DNA of 54,624 nucleotides from assembly GCA_000434915.1 (NCBI GenBank), contig FR882084.1, positions 1 to 54,624 of the forward strand. Reading direction: 5' to 3'. A program made the translations under genes and the position numbers. The notes under the pieces are model-generated. The model did no database searches, had not been told where the DNA came from, and was given only the letters and a program-made list of their open reading frames with translations. Within the stretch, counting starts at the first letter, position 1. Every line of letters begins with the position of its first letter. Source of the DNA: Ruminococcus sp. CAG:563. Its GTDB lineage: Bacteria > Bacillota > Clostridia > Oscillospirales > Acutalibacteraceae. Shown piece after piece: positions 1 through 6,683 of this stretch.

Positions 1-48
1 CAGCTCGGACAACTCTCCAAATTCATTTTCACTATTTAATTGATGTTA

Positions 49-65
49 CACGATTAGAAATCGTG
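49..65. repeat. Short perfect palindrome near the left edge
   Basis: Bases 49-55 (CACGATT) pair with 59-65 (AATCGTG) around a three-base loop. There is no T-run beside it, so it is not an obvious terminator of the ArsC-like gene that ends at 130 on the minus strand. The rest of 1-129 is AT-rich and shows no gene. Its role is unknown; it may be the edge of a dispersed repeat. Confidence 0.4.
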
Positions 66-129
66 CTCCTACATAGCTTTAATATTATACCCGAACGTAA
101 AGTGAAAATCAAGTGTTTTTTCAAAATTT

Positions 130-486
130 TCACTCGATATCAAAATGTTTCTTCCATTCTGCCTCACGGAAGCCGATCAGGACGGTGTTGCCGTCAATAA
201 TAAGCGGTCTTTTTACCAGCATTCCGTCCGTTGCGAGCAGGTCAATTTTCTCCTCGTCGGTCATGGTCGGAAGCTTCTCTTTAAGATTCAGCGACTTGTA
301 GAGCATGCCGCTTGTGTTAAACAGCTTTTTAATCTCAATACCGCTTGCCTTGACCCACGCCTTAAGCTCATCGGCGGTTGGATTTTCCTCTTTAATATGT
401 CTGTCAACATAATCAATGTTATGCTCGCCGAGCCACTTCTTCGCCTTTTGGCAGGTTGAGCACTTCGGATATTCAATAAAAATCAT
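130..486 (-). CDS. ArsC/Spx-family thioredoxin-fold protein
   Basis: A 118-residue protein of the ArsC/Spx/YffB family. The N-terminus carries the CxxC-type motif (IEYPKCSTCQKAKKWL, about residues 4-19) with a basic tail, and a central RPLI segment (about residue 93) matches the family's conserved RP motif. Family members are either glutaredoxin-linked arsenate reductases or Spx-type RNA polymerase regulators; CSTC resembles the reductase-like and YffB branch as much as Spx, so function is open. An ATG two codons upstream (492) directly abuts the GAGGT at 493-497, leaving no spacing; the ATG at 486 has 7 bases and is preferred. It starts 9 bases after the TtcA-like stop and is probably cotranscribed with it. 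Confidence 0.85.
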   Translation of the reverse strand: MIFIEYPKCSTCQKAKKWLGEHNIDYVDRHIKEENPTADELKAWVKASGIEIKKLFNTSGMLYKSLNLKEKLPTMTDEEKIDLLATDGMLVKRPLIIDGNTVLIGFREAEWKKHFDIE

Positions 487-495
487 AGACATACC

Positions 496-1326
496 TCACT
501 TATCATAGCTTTCCGTGAATGAATGAAGCTCGCCGCCGTCGCAGTCACGGTAACCGATTATCGTTGCAAGGTTGACATTGTGAACGCTCTTGAAAATGTT
601 CATATCCACGTTGTCGTTCTCCTCCTTGAGCTTTTTAATGAGCATTTTGACCTCCTGGCGCTTAGAGCCGTTATCGGCCTCCTCGTTCGCCCGAGTAACC
701 TTGCAGGCACAGCGGATAAATTCAAGCTCGTTGTATCTCGCCCATGAGATTATATCCTTCTCTCTGACCATATAAAGCGGTCGGATAAGCTCCATACCTT
801 CGTAATTCGTACTTTTGAGCTTCGGCATCATCGTTTTTATCTCCGCACCGTAGAGCATACTCATCAGCGTTGTTTCGATAGCGTCGTCAAAATGATGACC
901 GAGTGCAATTTTGTTGCAACCAAGATCCTGCGCAAATTTATAGAGGTATCCCCTCCTCATTCGGGCGCAAAGGTAACACGGTGAACCGCCCTCTGCGGCA
1001 TAGACCGTTTCAAAAATCGGCGAATCGTAAATCCTTATCGGAATATTCATAATTTCGGCATTTTCAATTATTTTTGCCCTGTTGTTGCCGACGTAACCCG
1101 GATCCATGACAATGTATTCAACATCAAAATGAAAGTCGCTGTATTTCTGCAAATGCTGCATACACTTAGCAAGGAGCATAGAATCCTTACCGCCGGAAAT
1201 GCAGACGGCAATTTTGTCATCGGGCTCAATCAGTTTGTAATCCTTTATCGCTCCGACAAAATTATTCCATATTGATTTTCTGTATTTTTTAATAATGCTG
1301 CGTTCAATTAGCTGATGTCTTTCCAT
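496..1326 (-). CDS. TtcA-like tRNA 2-thiolation ATPase (PP-loop)
   Basis: An N-type ATP pyrophosphatase of the TtcA/TtuA group, which activates a tRNA base by adenylation and replaces oxygen with sulfur. Visible are the PP-loop SGGKDS (residues 44-49), a central Cys pair in SPCYLCARMRRG (117 and 120), the GHHFDDAIETTL segment (143-154) and a further CAC motif (206-208); the family uses conserved cysteines to hold an Fe-S cluster. The reading frame is open further upstream to a TTG at 1383, but that codon has no ribosome binding site, whereas the ATG at 1326 follows GGAG at 6-7 bases, so the 276-residue form is chosen. The substrate base (C32 of tRNA in TtcA) cannot be told from sequence alone. 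Confidence 0.85.
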   Translation of the reverse strand: MERHQLIERSIIKKYRKSIWNNFVGAIKDYKLIEPDDKIAVCISGGKDSMLLAKCMQHLQKYSDFHFDVEYIVMDPGYVGNNRAKIIENAEIMNIPIRIYDSPIFETVYAAEGGSPCYLCARMRRGYLYKFAQDLGCNKIALGHHFDDAIETTLMSMLYGAEIKTMMPKLKSTNYEGMELIRPLYMVREKDIISWARYNELEFIRCACKVTRANEEADNGSKRQEVKMLIKKLKEENDNVDMNIFKSVHNVNLATIIGYRDCDGGELHSFTESYDK

Positions 1327-1405
1327 AAATCGCTCCGAAAAAATAATATATCTAATTTTATCATTCAAAACACTATTTTTCAACAGCTTTGGTAAAGTTT
1401 TTAGG

Positions 1406-1434
1406 TTGAAAAAGTTCTCTTTTTAATGTATAAT
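1406..1434 (+). promoter_or_regulatory. Sigma-A promoter of lon
   Basis: TTGAAA at 1406-1411 and a perfect TATAAT at 1429-1434 are separated by 17 bases. The -10 box overlaps the first in-frame ATG of the lon frame (1433), so that ATG cannot be in the transcript and the real start must lie downstream, consistent with the TTG at 1469. No CIRCE or CtsR-type operator is obvious next to it. Confidence 0.8.
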
Positions 1435-1468
1435 GTCAGCATATACACGAAATATCGGAGTTGATTTT

Positions 1469-3874
1469 TTGAATAAAGCATCGGAATACAGGGTCATGCC
1501 GACCGTCGCTCTCAGGGGCTTGGTTGTTTTCCCGGGTATGCGGATAACCTTTGACGTCGGAAGAACCCGTTCATTACAGGCTATCAAGGCCGCCATGGCG
1601 GATGATCAGCAGATTTTTCTCGTCGCCCAAAAGGACGTCAGAGACGATGAGCCCGACTTTGATAAGCTTTATAAAATAGGCACTATTGCCAAAATCAGTC
1701 ATATCCTGCGTCTGCCGAACAGTGACACTGTTCGCGTTTCGGTTGACGGAATCTCAAGAGCAACTATGATTGATATGCTCCAGTGCGAACCATATCTGAT
1801 TACGGACGTTAAAATTCGCCGTGAAATCAGCGTTAAATCCGACGACAAGGACTATGCAACCGCTCTTGTTCGTCAGACAAAGGACTATTTTGAGGATTAC
1901 GCCGAGGTTGTTCCGCAGATGCCGGCCGAGATAATTCTCGATGTACTTGAAAAGAACGATCCGGGCGAACTGGCCGACTATATCGGGTCAAACATCATGC
2001 TCGAATACAAGAAACGTCAGCAAATTCTCAACGAATTCAATCCGCTCAAGCGACTTGAAAAGGTCTGTTGTCTGCTTGCCAACGAGGGCGACCTGATGAA
2101 GCTCGAAAACGAGATCAATCAAAAGGTTCAGGAGAATATCGACAAGGGTCAGCGTGAATATTATCTGCATGAGCAGATGAAGATTATTTCCGAGGAGCTG
2201 AATGACGGACTTTCTCCGCAGGCCGAATGTGACGAATTCAGAGAGAAAATTATTGCACTCGGACTTGGCGAAAAGTCCGAGAAGAAGCTTCTCAAAGAAT
2301 GTGCAAGGCTTGAAAAAATGTCCTCAACGTCACCCGAAGCGACGGTTATCAGAGTTTATCTCGAAACCTGCCTTGAGCTTCCGTGGCATAAATATTCAAC
2401 GGACAAGCTTGACCTTGCTCATGCGAGAAAGGTGCTCGACCGCGATCATTACGGTCTTGACAAGGTCAAGGAAAGAATTATCGAAGCTCTTGCCGTGCGT
2501 TCGCTTTCGGACGGCTGTTACGGTCAGACGCTTTGCCTCGTAGGCCCTCCGGGTGTCGGTAAAACCTCGATTGCAAAGAGTATTGCAACGGCGATGGGCA
2601 GAAGCTTTGCGAGAATTTCGCTCGGCGGCACAAGCGACGAGGCTGAAATCCGAGGACACAGAAAAACCTATATCGGTGCAATGCCGGGCAGAATTATAAA
2701 TGCAGTTAAGCAGGCCGGCACGCAGAATCCTATCATTTTGCTTGACGAAATCGACAAGCTCGGCTCTGACTACAAGGGCGATCCTTCGTCGGCACTGCTT
2801 GAAGCTCTTGACGGCGAGCAGAACAGCACGTTTGTTGACCGCTACATTGAGCTTGAATTCGACCTGAGCAAGGTTATGTTTATCACAACGGCGAACGACG
2901 CTTCAACTATCCCTGCTCCCCTGCTTGACAGAATGGAGATTATCGAGCTGCCCGGTTACACTAACGAAGAAAAATTCAATATTGCCAAGAAGCATCTTAT
3001 TCCAAAACAAGCAAAGCTGCACGGCCTCAACGGCAGGACGTTCAAGATAAACGACAAGGCACTTTATGCGCTGATTGACGGCTATACACGTGAAGCCGGC
3101 GTAAGAAAGCTTGAACAGAAAATCGCCGCACTTTGCAGAAAGGCGGCGGCGGAGATTGTCGGCGGCGAATCAAAATCGCTCACCGTTAAGGAAGCCAACC
3201 TTGAAAAACTGCTTGGCCCCAAAAAATATCTTCCGCTCTCGGTTGATAAGGAAGCTGAAATCGGCGTCGTAAACGGACTTGCATGGACGAGCGTAGGAGG
3301 CGAAATGCTTCAGGTTGAGGCAGCTGTTTTCGACGGAACGGGCAAGGTTGAGCTTACAGGCTCACTCGGCGACGTTATGAAGGAATCGGCAATGGCGGCG
3401 GTCAGCTTTATCCGAAGCAAGGCCGACAAATACGGCGTTAATCATAATTTTTATAAAGAAAAGGACATTCATATCCATGTTCCCGAGGGTGCGGTTCCGA
3501 AGGACGGCCCGTCGGCAGGCGTTACAATGGCAACGGCTTTGCTCTCGGCTCTCACGAATACCCCTGTTAATCAGTTTGTAGCCATGACCGGTGAAATTTC
3601 GTTGAGAGGACGTGTTCTCCCGATCGGCGGCTTGCGTGAAAAAACAATGGCGGCTTACAGAATGGGAATCAAGACGGTTATCATTCCGCAGAAGAACGTT
3701 CCCGACCTCAGCGAAATTGATGAAAAGGTCAGGGCGGCATTGAAATTCGTTCCCGTCACCGAATTGGACGAGGTCTTTGAGATTGCACTTGTGACCACTA
3801 AGGAAGAAAAAGAAAGAAAAAGCATCGCCGCAGTAGCGAAGAAAGATTCCGGCTACACGGCAATGCGAATCTGA
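1469..3874 (+). CDS. lon: ATP-dependent protease Lon
   Basis: LonA-type protease, about 801 residues, degrading misfolded and regulatory proteins in the cytoplasm. Order: N-terminal substrate-binding LON domain (from about residue 10), coiled helical region, AAA+ module with Walker A GPPGVGKTS (about 359) and Walker B ILLDEIDK, then the serine-lysine protease domain with catalytic Ser in PKDGPSAGVT (Ser about 682) and Lys in GGLREKTMAA (about 724). The frame also contains an ATG at 1433, but it lies inside the -10 box; the TTG at 1469 has GGAG at 1457-1460 with 8-base spacing and is the preferred start. engB follows after 10 bases, the lon-ysxC order common in Firmicutes. Confidence 0.97.
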   Translation: MNKASEYRVMPTVALRGLVVFPGMRITFDVGRTRSLQAIKAAMADDQQIFLVAQKDVRDDEPDFDKLYKIGTIAKISHILRLPNSDTVRVSVDGISRATMIDMLQCEPYLITDVKIRREISVKSDDKDYATALVRQTKDYFEDYAEVVPQMPAEIILDVLEKNDPGELADYIGSNIMLEYKKRQQILNEFNPLKRLEKVCCLLANEGDLMKLENEINQKVQENIDKGQREYYLHEQMKIISEELNDGLSPQAECDEFREKIIALGLGEKSEKKLLKECARLEKMSSTSPEATVIRVYLETCLELPWHKYSTDKLDLAHARKVLDRDHYGLDKVKERIIEALAVRSLSDGCYGQTLCLVGPPGVGKTSIAKSIATAMGRSFARISLGGTSDEAEIRGHRKTYIGAMPGRIINAVKQAGTQNPIILLDEIDKLGSDYKGDPSSALLEALDGEQNSTFVDRYIELEFDLSKVMFITTANDASTIPAPLLDRMEIIELPGYTNEEKFNIAKKHLIPKQAKLHGLNGRTFKINDKALYALIDGYTREAGVRKLEQKIAALCRKAAAEIVGGESKSLTVKEANLEKLLGPKKYLPLSVDKEAEIGVVNGLAWTSVGGEMLQVEAAVFDGTGKVELTGSLGDVMKESAMAAVSFIRSKADKYGVNHNFYKEKDIHIHVPEGAVPKDGPSAGVTMATALLSALTNTPVNQFVAMTGEISLRGRVLPIGGLREKTMAAYRMGIKTVIIPQKNVPDLSEIDEKVRAALKFVPVTELDEVFEIALVTTKEEKERKSIAAVAKKDSGYTAMRI

Positions 3875-3884
3875 GGATAAACAA

Positions 3885-4469
3885 ATGAGATTTGACAAAG
3901 TAAAATATGAGGCTTCATACGGCACAGCTCAGCAGCTCCCTGCAAGCGAGCATATCGAGATTGCGTTTGCGGGACGTTCAAATGTCGGCAAATCGTCCAT
4001 GCTCAATAAGATTCTTAACAGGAAGAATCTTGCGAGAGTCAGCTCCGTTCCGGGCAAGACGGTCACGGTCAACTTCTTCGACTGCGACGGAATAAAGCTG
4101 GTTGACCTGCCCGGCTACGGCTATGCAAAGGTCAATTTCAACGAGAAAAAGCGTTGGGCTGACCTCATGGAGGGCTACTTCACCTCCGACAGAAACATTC
4201 GCCTTGTCGTTCAGCTGACGGACATGCGTCATCCGGTGACAAAGGACGACCTTGATATGATGCGTTTCATGCAGTCGGCAGGCTATGATTTCATCGTCGT
4301 TATGACAAAGAGCGACAAGCTCAACAAGACCGAGCGTACCAAGCGTATGGAGGATATCCACACGGAGCTTGCGGAGTTCGGCGATGTGAAAATCATTCCG
4401 TTCTCGGCCTCCAACGGCGAGGGTGCGGACGAAATTCGCAAAGCAATCGAAGCTGCCGCTGAAAAATAA
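3885..4469 (+). CDS. engB: Ribosome biogenesis GTPase EngB/YsxC
   Basis: A 194-residue TRAFAC GTPase needed for maturation of the large ribosomal subunit. All G motifs are present: G1 GRSNVGKS (about 30-37), G2 around the Thr in GKTVTVNFF, G3 DLPGYGYAKV, G4 TKSDK and G5 SAS. Length matches the family (about 195). The ATG follows GAGGA in the last codons of lon, so the two genes are cotranscribed; a terminator follows at once. lon-engB linkage is conserved among Firmicutes, which supports the call. Confidence 0.96.
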   Translation: MRFDKVKYEASYGTAQQLPASEHIEIAFAGRSNVGKSSMLNKILNRKNLARVSSVPGKTVTVNFFDCDGIKLVDLPGYGYAKVNFNEKKRWADLMEGYFTSDRNIRLVVQLTDMRHPVTKDDLDMMRFMQSAGYDFIVVMTKSDKLNKTERTKRMEDIHTELAEFGDVKIIPFSASNGEGADEIRKAIEAAAEK

Positions 4470-4484
4470 AAAATATATAGCTGT

Positions 4485-4518
4485 CTCCCCGATTACATCC
4501 GTAGTCGGGGGGATTTTT
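4485..4518 (+). terminator. Rho-independent terminator after lon-engB
   Basis: Ten-base-pair stem CCCCGATTAC / GTAGTCGGGG (4487-4510, one G-T pair) with a four-base loop, followed by GGATTTTT. The same stem sequence recurs in the terminator after the lipase gene. Confidence 0.85.
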
Positions 4519-4779
4519 GGTATGGTTTATTCACAGAATTGGAAGTCATGCCTGCAATGAAGCTTTATAAAGTTTTTTACAAAACCCCTTAGTCGGTTTC
4601 ATTGACAGCTCTCCTAAAGGGACTTTCACTGTTTTTGCTCGTTTTAATTAAGTGAGTTTAATTCGCTTTGTGCTTGAAGCTTGTACAGTGATTTAATTTC
4701 ACTTTAAACGGTTAGTATTATTTCTTTAAGTCAAAAGATCTCTCCTCTACTTATTCCGTCTAAGTTTTCTTCTGACCCT

Positions 4780-4857
4780 GGGTCGATGTGGGCATCGTCC
4801 CCTACGAATTGTTCGATTCTTGCACATCATCGTAGGGTGCGATGACCACATCGCACC
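4780..4857. repeat. 78-bp imperfect inverted repeat with nested hairpins
   Basis: The left arm (4780-4807) and the reverse complement of the right arm (4830-4857) match at about 23 of 28 positions, meeting at CCTACG / CGTAGG. Each arm is itself a hairpin: CGATG..CATCG on the left and GGTGCGATG..CATCGCACC on the right. A shorter copy of the right-arm hairpin lies at 5056-5074. This nested organisation is typical of small non-coding mobile palindromes. Confidence 0.65.
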
Positions 4858-4901
4858 TTAAAATTTACCGACCTTAGAAATATTCTTTAATCAACCTTTT
4901 C

Positions 4902-4956
4902 TTTATCCCCTCCGTCGTCAAGGACGACACCTCCTCTTGCAACAAGGGGAGGCTTG
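4902..4956 (+). repeat. Dispersed hairpin repeat, copy 1 (solitary)
   Basis: Begins TTTATCCCCTCCG, then an inner hairpin GTCGTC-AAG-GACGAC, then ACCTCCTCTT..AACAAGGGGAGGCT, a second hairpin with one G-T pair. It matches the two copies that bracket the DUF559 gene at 50901-50955 and 51360-51416. The inner stem differs in sequence among the three copies but stays paired. Confidence 0.8.
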
Positions 4957-4983
4957 GATAATCTCTGCTGACTTGAAAAGTCA

Positions 4984-5000
4984 AGCGTCCACTGGACGTT
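4984..5000. repeat. Small hairpin
   Basis: CGTCC (4986-4990) pairs with GGACG (4994-4998) around ACT, extended by A-T and G-T pairs. It sits between two repeats of the palindrome cluster. No function assigned. Confidence 0.4.
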
Positions 5001-5009
5001 CATTCACTA

Positions 5010-5048
5010 CCGTCGCACCGCTTCGCTACCTTGCAACAAGGGGATGCT
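5010..5048 (+). repeat. Degenerate copy of the dispersed hairpin repeat
   Basis: CCGTCGCACC..TTCG..CTACCTTGCAACAAGGGGATGCT keeps the CCGTCG start and the TTGCAACAAGGGGA end of copy 1 (4902-4956) but has lost part of the stems. Probably a decayed copy. Confidence 0.45.
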
Positions 5049-5055
5049 TAGTATG

Positions 5056-5074
5056 GTGCGATGACCACTCGCAC
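5056..5074. repeat. Short copy of the GTGCGATGACCAC hairpin
   Basis: GTGCGA (5056-5061) pairs with TCGCAC (5069-5074). The segment repeats, with a one-base deletion, the right arm of the inverted repeat at 4780-4857 and its flank. Confidence 0.5.
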
Positions 5075-5210
5075 TTTTGAAATTTTATTCTAACTTAAAG
5101 CAAGAGCTCCCCCCGAGCGGATTTTTGGGATTTAAAATGTTTAATGATATTACAATTTTCTGATTATGTCTAATAAACGCTCGCCATAATTCTTAATCGT
5201 ACTTTTATTC

Positions 5211-5239
5211 TTGACTTTTTTTAATAAACATGATAATTT
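5211..5239 (+). promoter_or_regulatory. Probable promoter of the lipase-like gene
   Basis: TTGACT at 5211-5216 and TAATTT at 5234-5239 with 17-base spacing, about 47 bases upstream of the start codon. The -10 is not ideal. Confidence 0.5.
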
Positions 5240-5286
5240 TTTATTGGTCAATAATTGATCAATAAGATTAAAAGGTGGCGAAAACT

Positions 5287-6549
5287 GTGAAAAACAAATT
5301 TTTTAAAAAGCTCATCAGCCTTGTGCTCTGCCTTTGTATTATGGCATTTTGCACCGTTGTCGGCTTTGCAAAGGGTGAAAAGAAAAGCGATTATCCGTTC
5401 ATCTATGTACACGGAATGTGCGGCTGGGGCGACGGTGCACCGCAGGAAGAGAACAGACCGTATTGGGGCACTCAGCCGGAAAATAATGTCATGACTTATC
5501 TGCGTGCGCAGGGTTATACAGTATACAATCCGACGGTCGGCGGTTACAGCAGCGCATGGGACAGAGCGTGCGAGCTTTATGCACAGCTTACCGGCACTGT
5601 TGTTGACTACGGTGCGGCGCACTCAAAAGAATGCGGCCATGACAGATTCGGCAGAGATTACACAGGCAGGGCAACCATGGGAAAAGCATGGGATCTTGAG
5701 AGTCCGCTTAACTTTGTCGGTCACTCCTTCGGCGGCGAAACAATACGGCTTTTGGCTTCGCTGCTTGCTTACGGTGATGAAACGGAAATGAAAGCAGCCA
5801 CGGAAAACTGCTCGGAGCTTTTCAAAGGCGGTCATGAAAAGGGCATCCGTTCAATTACAGCCATCTCCTCCCCGCATAACGGTTCAACGGCTTCAAACTA
5901 TGTTGCCGACACCTACCTTCCGGCTTTTCTTATGATATTTATGCTCCATTCAAAATGTGTTTCCGGAAAATCGGCAAATGACCTTATGCTTGACCAATGG
6001 GGAATTTCCAAAGACCCGATAAGCGGAGAAAAAGCAAAATTAAATCCGTTTGCATGCATGAAAATTGCCTTCTCAAATGATCACTGTGGCTATGACCTCA
6101 CCGTTCAGGGTGCGGAAAAGCTCAACAAAAAGATCAAAACAGTCAAATCGGCTTATTATTTTTCATATACAGCGTGCATAACCGAGGACACAAAGCTCGG
6201 CTACACAAAGCTCAACAAGGATTATGATGTTTTTGAGCCGTTTTTGATTTCTTCTCCGTTGATTTCAGCCTCGGTCAATATGTTCATCGGAGGAAAATAT
6301 ATTGATAAGTCATGGGGCGCAAATGACGGAATTGTTCCGCTTAAGAGTGCACTTTATCCTTTTGACGAGGATCACATTACATATGATGAAACGAGAAGCA
6401 TAATTCCCGGTGTTTGGTATGTTATGCCGACAATTTACGGCGCCGACCACTATGATTTCTGCAATGCCGCAGACGAAAAGGCGTTCGGCTCACGTCAAGG
6501 CTTCTTTGATTTCTACACAGATCTCTCAGAGCTTATTTGCAATATCTGA
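5287..6549 (+). CDS. Secreted lipase/esterase-like alpha/beta hydrolase
   Basis: A 420-residue exported alpha/beta hydrolase resembling bacterial triacylglycerol lipases of the Staphylococcus/Geobacillus type. A signal peptide is clear: KNKFFKK, a hydrophobic core rich in Leu, Cys and Val, then a cut after about GFAKG. The nucleophile sits in GHSFGG (Ser about residue 145, between NFV and ETIR), the likely acid in WGANDGIVP and the His in GADHYDF near the C-terminus; an HGMCGWG oxyanion-loop segment lies near residue 42. The frame opens at a GTG at 5275, but AGGTGG (5273-5278) places the start at the GTG at 5287 with 8-base spacing. Single-gene unit with its own promoter and terminator. The substrate could be a lipid or another ester. 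Confidence 0.85.
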   Translation: MKNKFFKKLISLVLCLCIMAFCTVVGFAKGEKKSDYPFIYVHGMCGWGDGAPQEENRPYWGTQPENNVMTYLRAQGYTVYNPTVGGYSSAWDRACELYAQLTGTVVDYGAAHSKECGHDRFGRDYTGRATMGKAWDLESPLNFVGHSFGGETIRLLASLLAYGDETEMKAATENCSELFKGGHEKGIRSITAISSPHNGSTASNYVADTYLPAFLMIFMLHSKCVSGKSANDLMLDQWGISKDPISGEKAKLNPFACMKIAFSNDHCGYDLTVQGAEKLNKKIKTVKSAYYFSYTACITEDTKLGYTKLNKDYDVFEPFLISSPLISASVNMFIGGKYIDKSWGANDGIVPLKSALYPFDEDHITYDETRSIIPGVWYVMPTIYGADHYDFCNAADEKAFGSRQGFFDFYTDLSELICNI

Positions 6550-6571
6550 TTTTTAAAAATTAATATGTCTG

Positions 6572-6604
6572 CACCCCGATTACAATTTGTAGTCGGGGTG
6601 TTTT
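6572..6604 (+). terminator. Terminator after the lipase-like gene
   Basis: Twelve-base-pair stem CACCCCGATTAC / GTAGTCGGGGTG (6572-6600) with a five-base loop and TTTT. The stem core is the same as in the terminator at 4485-4518, on the other side of the same gene. Confidence 0.88.
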
Positions 6605-6683
6605 GCAATATTATATTGATTCTGAGAGAACTGAAAAAAGCAGCAAAGATGATTTCTCATCTCTGCTGCAATTTTTAATTAAA

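Larger units (their letters stand above)
4519..5210. other. Gene-free stretch rich in palindromic repeats
   Basis: About 690 bases without a convincing coding region on either strand: no open frame has both a ribosome binding site and recognisable protein. The left part (4519-4779) is AT-rich and unremarkable. The right part (4780-5077) carries at least five hairpin-forming segments, listed separately, some of them related to repeats elsewhere in the window. It looks like a landing zone for dispersed palindromic elements between two transcription units. Confidence 0.6.

Noticed and set aside
1326..1383. TTG start giving a 295-residue TtcA-like protein
   Set aside because: No ribosome binding site; the ATG at 1326 has GGAG at correct spacing and matches the family N-terminus.
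1433..1468. ATG start for lon at 1433
   Set aside because: It lies in the -10 box of the promoter; the TTG at 1469 has the ribosome binding site.
4519..4779. Possible decayed gene after engB
   Set aside because: No frame of useful length and no recognisable protein remnant on either strand.
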